In this document: piece by piece, positions 5,061-7,957 of the stretch
How the letters are laid out: every line of letters starts with the position of its first letter
Numbering within the stretch: position 1 is the first letter of the stretch
Assembly (NCBI GenBank): GCA_023425485.1
Contig: JAFACO010000073.1
Location: forward strand, 1 to 7,957
Origin: Bacillota bacterium
Lineage (GTDB): Bacteria; Bacillota; Clostridia; Lachnospirales; Lachnospiraceae
Length of the DNA stretch: 7,957 nt
Direction of reading: 5' to 3'
Notes under the pieces: model-generated
Told to the model about the DNA's origin: nothing
Databases searched by the model: none
The model's input: the letters and a program-made list of their open reading frames with translations, nothing else
Position numbers and translations under genes: made by a program

Positions 5061-6506
5061 TTATATAGGCCGATTTACTACGCCTACAAACAGCAGCTGG
5101 TTGTCTGAGCCGGTAATCGCAAATAGAAAGGGTCGATCGAGGACAAATTCAACTTCTTCATCGGGTGGCATTGCTGCTCCACACATCATCATCACGGTAT
5201 AGGCCGCAGCAGTAACACCTTCCTCGTCAATAACTACTCGTGCGGCATGCTCCGATCGAGACAGATAAATCCCATCTGTATCCGCTGTCATGGGTGAAAA
5301 ATCAGACCGAAGGCTGTCAAAGATGTCAGTTACACCAAGCTCCTTAAGCCCGGAGTTCAGGTCAATTTCAGAAGCTACATCAAATTTGGGAACAGACATA
5401 TTTACAACCAGATACTTGCTGTTACTCCATGCTTCACCCTGGTGCAGAAAATCCATAGTCTGCGCATCAGCCAATATCTCATCCAGAGCTACCCCTTCAT
5501 CCGGAAGCAGAAACCACATGTTACCACTTCCTTCCAGACTCAAGCCTACTGCGGAAAAATTATCCGCCCAGTAGTAGTTCTTCGATTCACTCTTATTCAT
5601 GAAATCACATTCCAAAGTATCGTTGTTTGTATCTAAAAGGTTGAAAATACCTTTATTTGTATTGCTTTCGGAAAATTCACTTCCCCATTTTGCACGAAAA
5701 TAAATCGTAGAGGCCAGAGCAAGAATTGTATCGGGACTCATTTCCAGACCGGATGCCTGCTCCTCCAAAAGCCCGCCCGTCTGTTCATTAATCCAGCTTT
5801 GCAGTGCTTTGTCATATTTATTGCTACCCATACTTCCGCTAAAGGATGAGGTATAGTAAATATTTGCCAGTGAATCCATGGTCGATTTAATATAATTCAC
5901 GTCCTTATTTATCCACAAGGAATTAGCAAGCACACTGGTTACCGCACCGTCATCTAAATAGTTGGCATTCCAGACAGACTTTGCTTGGGCACGCAATGCC
6001 TCAATGCTTTTTGAGCCTAGCAGCTCTAGAATCTGCTGACGACTGTTACCATCTGTCACCTCTGCCACCATAGCCAGGGCCATATAGACATTTAGAGGGG
6101 AGTACACTAAGTTCTCTCCTTTTGAATTGCTTAAAAACTGTCGGATAGTTAGATCAAGAAAGCCGTCCATCCCATTCTTATAGCCTTCCGGTTGGTCAAG
6201 CTGTACCATTTTGTCATTGTGCCAAGCCTCATAGACCTCCATAAAGCCCTCGTCATCAAGTATCCCAGTCTTTTCATCAATAAAGGACATCTCATCCGGA
6301 TACTTTGCCATCTTAGGATAACTAGCCTGTGAAATAACATAAGGAGATAGATCCTCATAGGATACTTCTGATTTCATCGTAGTTTCCTCTGTACTGTCAG
6401 CTAATCTCTCGTGTATTTCTCCAGATTTTATAACTGTTTTCCCAGCACAGCTCATAAATGAAAACAGACCGGTCAGGGTAAGCATAAAAATAATTACTCG
6501 TTTCAT
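5061..6506 (-). CDS. Serpin family protease inhibitor, predicted surface lipoprotein
   Basis: A 481-residue serpin, a suicide inhibitor of serine or cysteine proteases. Residues 1-19 form a lipoprotein signal with lipobox-like FMSC and predicted lipidated Cys20. About 90 linker residues follow, then a full serpin core (about 112-481): ENLVYSPLNVYMALAM (131-146), LASTIYFRAKWGSEF (264-278), VPKFDVASEIDL (372-383), an LSRSEHAARVVIDEEG segment, and C-terminal DRPFLFAITG plus LLFVGVVNRP. The reactive-loop hinge EEGVTAAAYT (428-437) keeps the small residues needed for loop insertion, so inhibitory activity is plausible. P14 is Val and P9 Tyr rather than the usual Thr and Ala. Counting from G430 as P15, the scissile bond falls near Ala444-Ala445 after VMMMCG, suggesting an elastase- or subtilisin-like target (inference). 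No dockerin is present, unlike cellulosomal serpins. The ATG at 6506 has AGGAG at 6519-6515. No clear terminator was found after the gene. It would act outside the membrane. Confidence 0.93.
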   Translation of the reverse strand: MKRVIIFMLTLTGLFSFMSCAGKTVIKSGEIHERLADSTEETTMKSEVSYEDLSPYVISQASYPKMAKYPDEMSFIDEKTGILDDEGFMEVYEAWHNDKMVQLDQPEGYKNGMDGFLDLTIRQFLSNSKGENLVYSPLNVYMALAMVAEVTDGNSRQQILELLGSKSIEALRAQAKSVWNANYLDDGAVTSVLANSLWINKDVNYIKSTMDSLANIYYTSSFSGSMGSNKYDKALQSWINEQTGGLLEEQASGLEMSPDTILALASTIYFRAKWGSEFSESNTNKGIFNLLDTNNDTLECDFMNKSESKNYYWADNFSAVGLSLEGSGNMWFLLPDEGVALDEILADAQTMDFLHQGEAWSNSKYLVVNMSVPKFDVASEIDLNSGLKELGVTDIFDSLRSDFSPMTADTDGIYLSRSEHAARVVIDEEGVTAAAYTVMMMCGAAMPPDEEVEFVLDRPFLFAITGSDNQLLFVGVVNRPI

Positions 6507-6629
6507 TTATTTTCTCCTCATCAATCCATAATTCCAAACTCTGCCCAGCAAGAATTATCAGACATCGTTCCAAGTTTGGTTACGATAATATAGACGAGAA
6601 AACCCAAATAATGGTTCCAAAGACATAGT

Positions 6630-7091
6630 TCATCTCTTCATCTGATAGTTGCCAATAACTCCGAAATCATAAGTCTTATCATACTTAGAATCACTTGAGA
6701 TAAAGTGAATATATACTGGTGTGTTATCAAGATAAGGCTTCGTGTCAAACAAAAATCTATCAGCTTGCCGTAAGGCTTGAAGTGCAGTAGGCATTTCGTT
6801 ATAGAAAACTTGATTTCTAGCAGAAGCATTTCCAATTACATCTTTACCATCTACAAGTACCCAGCCAATTAAAGCAACTCCTTCTTTGTTTATCACCCAT
6901 GCAACTCTTACCTCATCACGCATTTTTGTAATTTGATCTTCAGCATAATTTTCTGACACAAACACAAATAGCTGTGCAGTCGTATCCGAATGTGTAATAG
7001 TATATTTTCTGCCCATAACAGGCTTATATGGTATCATTTTATCCCTATATTGAACAAATACTTTATATGGATCAAGTTCTCTCAATTTCAA
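6630..7091 (-). CDS. Staygreen (SGR) family protein
   Basis: A 153-residue homologue of the Staygreen family. Matching blocks are RKYTITHSDTTAQLF (28-42), MRDEVRVAW (57-65), the NQVFYNEMPTALQALRQADR stretch (93-112) and LDNTPVYIHFISS (121-133), covering the whole domain with His34, Asp36, Asp59 and Glu60 in conserved blocks. Plant SGR removes magnesium from chlorophyll a, and some bacterial homologues do this in vitro, but their role in non-photosynthetic bacteria is unknown. No chlorophyll genes are nearby, so dechelatase activity should not be assumed. The protein is probably cytosolic, with no signal peptide or membrane helix. The start is unusual: no ATG is available and TAG closes the frame at 7102-7100. 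Two TTG codons (7091 and 7085) follow a weak GAAGAG; the second has the better spacing but the first is kept here as the longer frame. The serpin lies 123 nt downstream on the same strand, probably as a separate unit. Confidence 0.87.
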   Translation of the reverse strand: MKLRELDPYKVFVQYRDKMIPYKPVMGRKYTITHSDTTAQLFVFVSENYAEDQITKMRDEVRVAWVINKEGVALIGWVLVDGKDVIGNASARNQVFYNEMPTALQALRQADRFLFDTKPYLDNTPVYIHFISSDSKYDKTYDFGVIGNYQMKR

Positions 7092-7227
7092 TTCTCTTCT
7101 CTAAGATTAAATTACGGTATACTATATGTTTATATCTATTATTTGTGATATTTTAAAACAGCTTTACTTTCTATATATTCAGGTTCGTTGTTTTAGCTAA
7201 ACCAGTACCATTGGAGAATATTTCATC

Positions 7228-7266
7228 AAAAACCCTCGCTATGTTTCTACAGAAACACATCGAGGG
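7228..7266 (-). terminator. Rho-independent terminator of the epimerase gene
   Basis: CCCTCG (7233-7238) pairs with CGAGGG (7261-7266), and GTTTCT (7243-7248) with AGAAAC (7251-7256). Overall the stem is 16 bp with two mismatches and a 2-nt apex. On the minus strand it is followed by TTTTTGA (7232-7226). It lies 16 nt after the epimerase stop, so it ends that transcript before the Staygreen gene. Confidence 0.82.
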
Positions 7267-7282
7267 ATAAAATTATGTTGCA

Positions 7283-7957
7283 TTATTCTTTTATCAATGC
7301 TGTATCAATATAAATGTCTATTAATTCATATAACCACGTATTCAGATGTGAAAAATTAAATCCAATTTTTTCGGCTTTTTGCAAGTCGAGGCTATAGGTG
7401 GGAGTTCCGTTATATGGTGCATTCTCACCATTATTTGATAAAATTGCTTTCATACCTGTTTTATTTTCAACATAATGGATTATTTCAGATAGCGAGACAT
7501 TTCCATAACTCGCAGCATTAATTGAGCCATAAAAATCTTTATCTAGCAATTCCGCAAGAAATTTACCTGCTTCATTCGATTTTACAAATGCCATTGTATG
7601 AGTTAAATTATCTATGTTCATTGGCATAGACTTAATAATGTGCTCGACATAAAAGTACAAACGCTTTGTATAATCATCTTCTCCTACTACATATGGAAAT
7701 CGTACAGACACAGCAGGTATAGTGGTGTATGTTTGATACAATGCACACTCTGCTTGTCTTTTTATTTCATCATATGCATACTCCTCTCTTGAACACCATT
7801 TTAGCGGATAAGTTTTAGCATCAAATTCCTCTTCGAAAAGATTATCTTTTAGTTGCTGGTAAACTGACAAACTGGATATTTGAATATATTTCTTACACGC
7901 TAAAATATCAAGAAGATATTTTATGTCATTCGAGCAATAAGCCAGACTATCATATAC
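7283..7957 (-). CDS. NAD(P)-dependent epimerase/dehydratase (extended SDR), 5' end outside window
   Basis: The frame has no stop up to the window edge, so this is the C-terminal 224 residues of a longer protein; the apparent TTG start at 7870 is internal. The added upstream residues (VYDSLAY, then CKKYIQISSLSVY) are typical of extended short-chain dehydrogenases: the end of the Rossmann domain and the catalytic serine strand. YDEIK, about 45 residues after SSLSVY, supplies the catalytic Tyr-x3-Lys, and VSVRFPYVVGEDD matches the substrate-domain RxxxVxGP region. The GxxGxxG cofactor loop must lie in the missing 60-80 residues. Such enzymes modify nucleotide sugars or reduce small carbonyl compounds; the substrate cannot be told from this part. 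A terminator lies 16 nt after its stop, so it is the last gene of its transcript. Cytosolic. Confidence 0.85.
   Translation of the reverse strand, partial: VYDSLAYCSNDIKYLLDILACKKYIQISSLSVYQQLKDNLFEEEFDAKTYPLKWCSREEYAYDEIKRQAECALYQTYTTIPAVSVRFPYVVGEDDYTKRLYFYVEHIIKSMPMNIDNLTHTMAFVKSNEAGKFLAELLDKDFYGSINAASYGNVSLSEIIHYVENKTGMKAILSNNGENAPYNGTPTYSLDLQKAEKIGFNFSHLNTWLYELIDIYIDTALIKE

Noticed and set aside
5290..5636. Two plus-strand open frames opposite the serpin gene
   Set aside because: Both are antisense to conserved serpin core sequence, overlap each other in different frames and resemble no protein family.
6149..6358. Minus-strand open frame inside the serpin in another frame
   Set aside because: It is a shifted reading of the serpin linker and start of the core; the serpin frame carries the family motifs.
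6534..6579. Inverted repeat CCAAACT/AGTTTGG upstream of the serpin as a riboswitch or terminator
   Set aside because: The arms are only 7 bp with a 32-nt loop and no conserved riboswitch core or U-tract; chance is likely.

Overview
The window looks like an accessory chromosomal stretch from a low-GC, Gram-positive anaerobe of the Clostridia, probably Lachnospiraceae-like. The evidence is strong purine-rich Shine-Dalgarno sequences, consensus SigA promoters, hairpin plus U-tract terminators, AT-rich spacers, and the gene families present (PrpR_N regulator, Cache-GGDEF protein, lipoprotein serpin, bacterial Staygreen homologue). The genus cannot be fixed from the sequence alone.

Layout. Positions 1-262 are a divergent control region. 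A gene leaves the window leftward on the minus strand (only its first six codons are visible), and a PrpR-like regulator is transcribed rightward (263-2059). Three copies of a GTTT-N7-AAAC dyad lie between them. Two of the copies share 16 of 17 bases and sit at the same place, just after the -10 element, in the two opposed leaders. The regulator has a PrpR_N sensor domain and a Fis-type HTH, but its AAA+ domain lacks the GAFTGA loop and the Walker B acidic residues. It therefore probably works at SigA promoters, as TyrR does, and probably controls itself and the divergent gene.

From 2238 to the right edge all genes are on the minus strand and appear to be separate transcription units: a GSP39/YghA-type short-chain dehydrogenase (2238-3107), a membrane Cache-GGDEF diguanylate cyclase (3324-4847), a lipoprotein serpin (5061-6506), a Staygreen (SGR) family protein (6630-7091), and an extended-SDR NAD(P)-dependent epimerase/dehydratase cut by the window edge (7283-7957). 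Clear minus-strand terminators follow the cyclase and the epimerase.

Most notable points: (i) the three-site operator array around the regulator; (ii) the cyclase has no ATG, GTG or TTG at its real start. The reading frame, membrane anchor and a very strong SD point to an AUA (or AUU) initiation codon, and a 13-bp perfect inverted repeat overlaps its predicted transcription start; (iii) a Staygreen-family protein in what looks like a non-photosynthetic organism; (iv) a surface-anchored serpin with an inhibitory-type hinge. No CRISPR array, insertion sequence, tRNA or rRNA was seen. No dedicated multigene system is evident; the genes look functionally independent.
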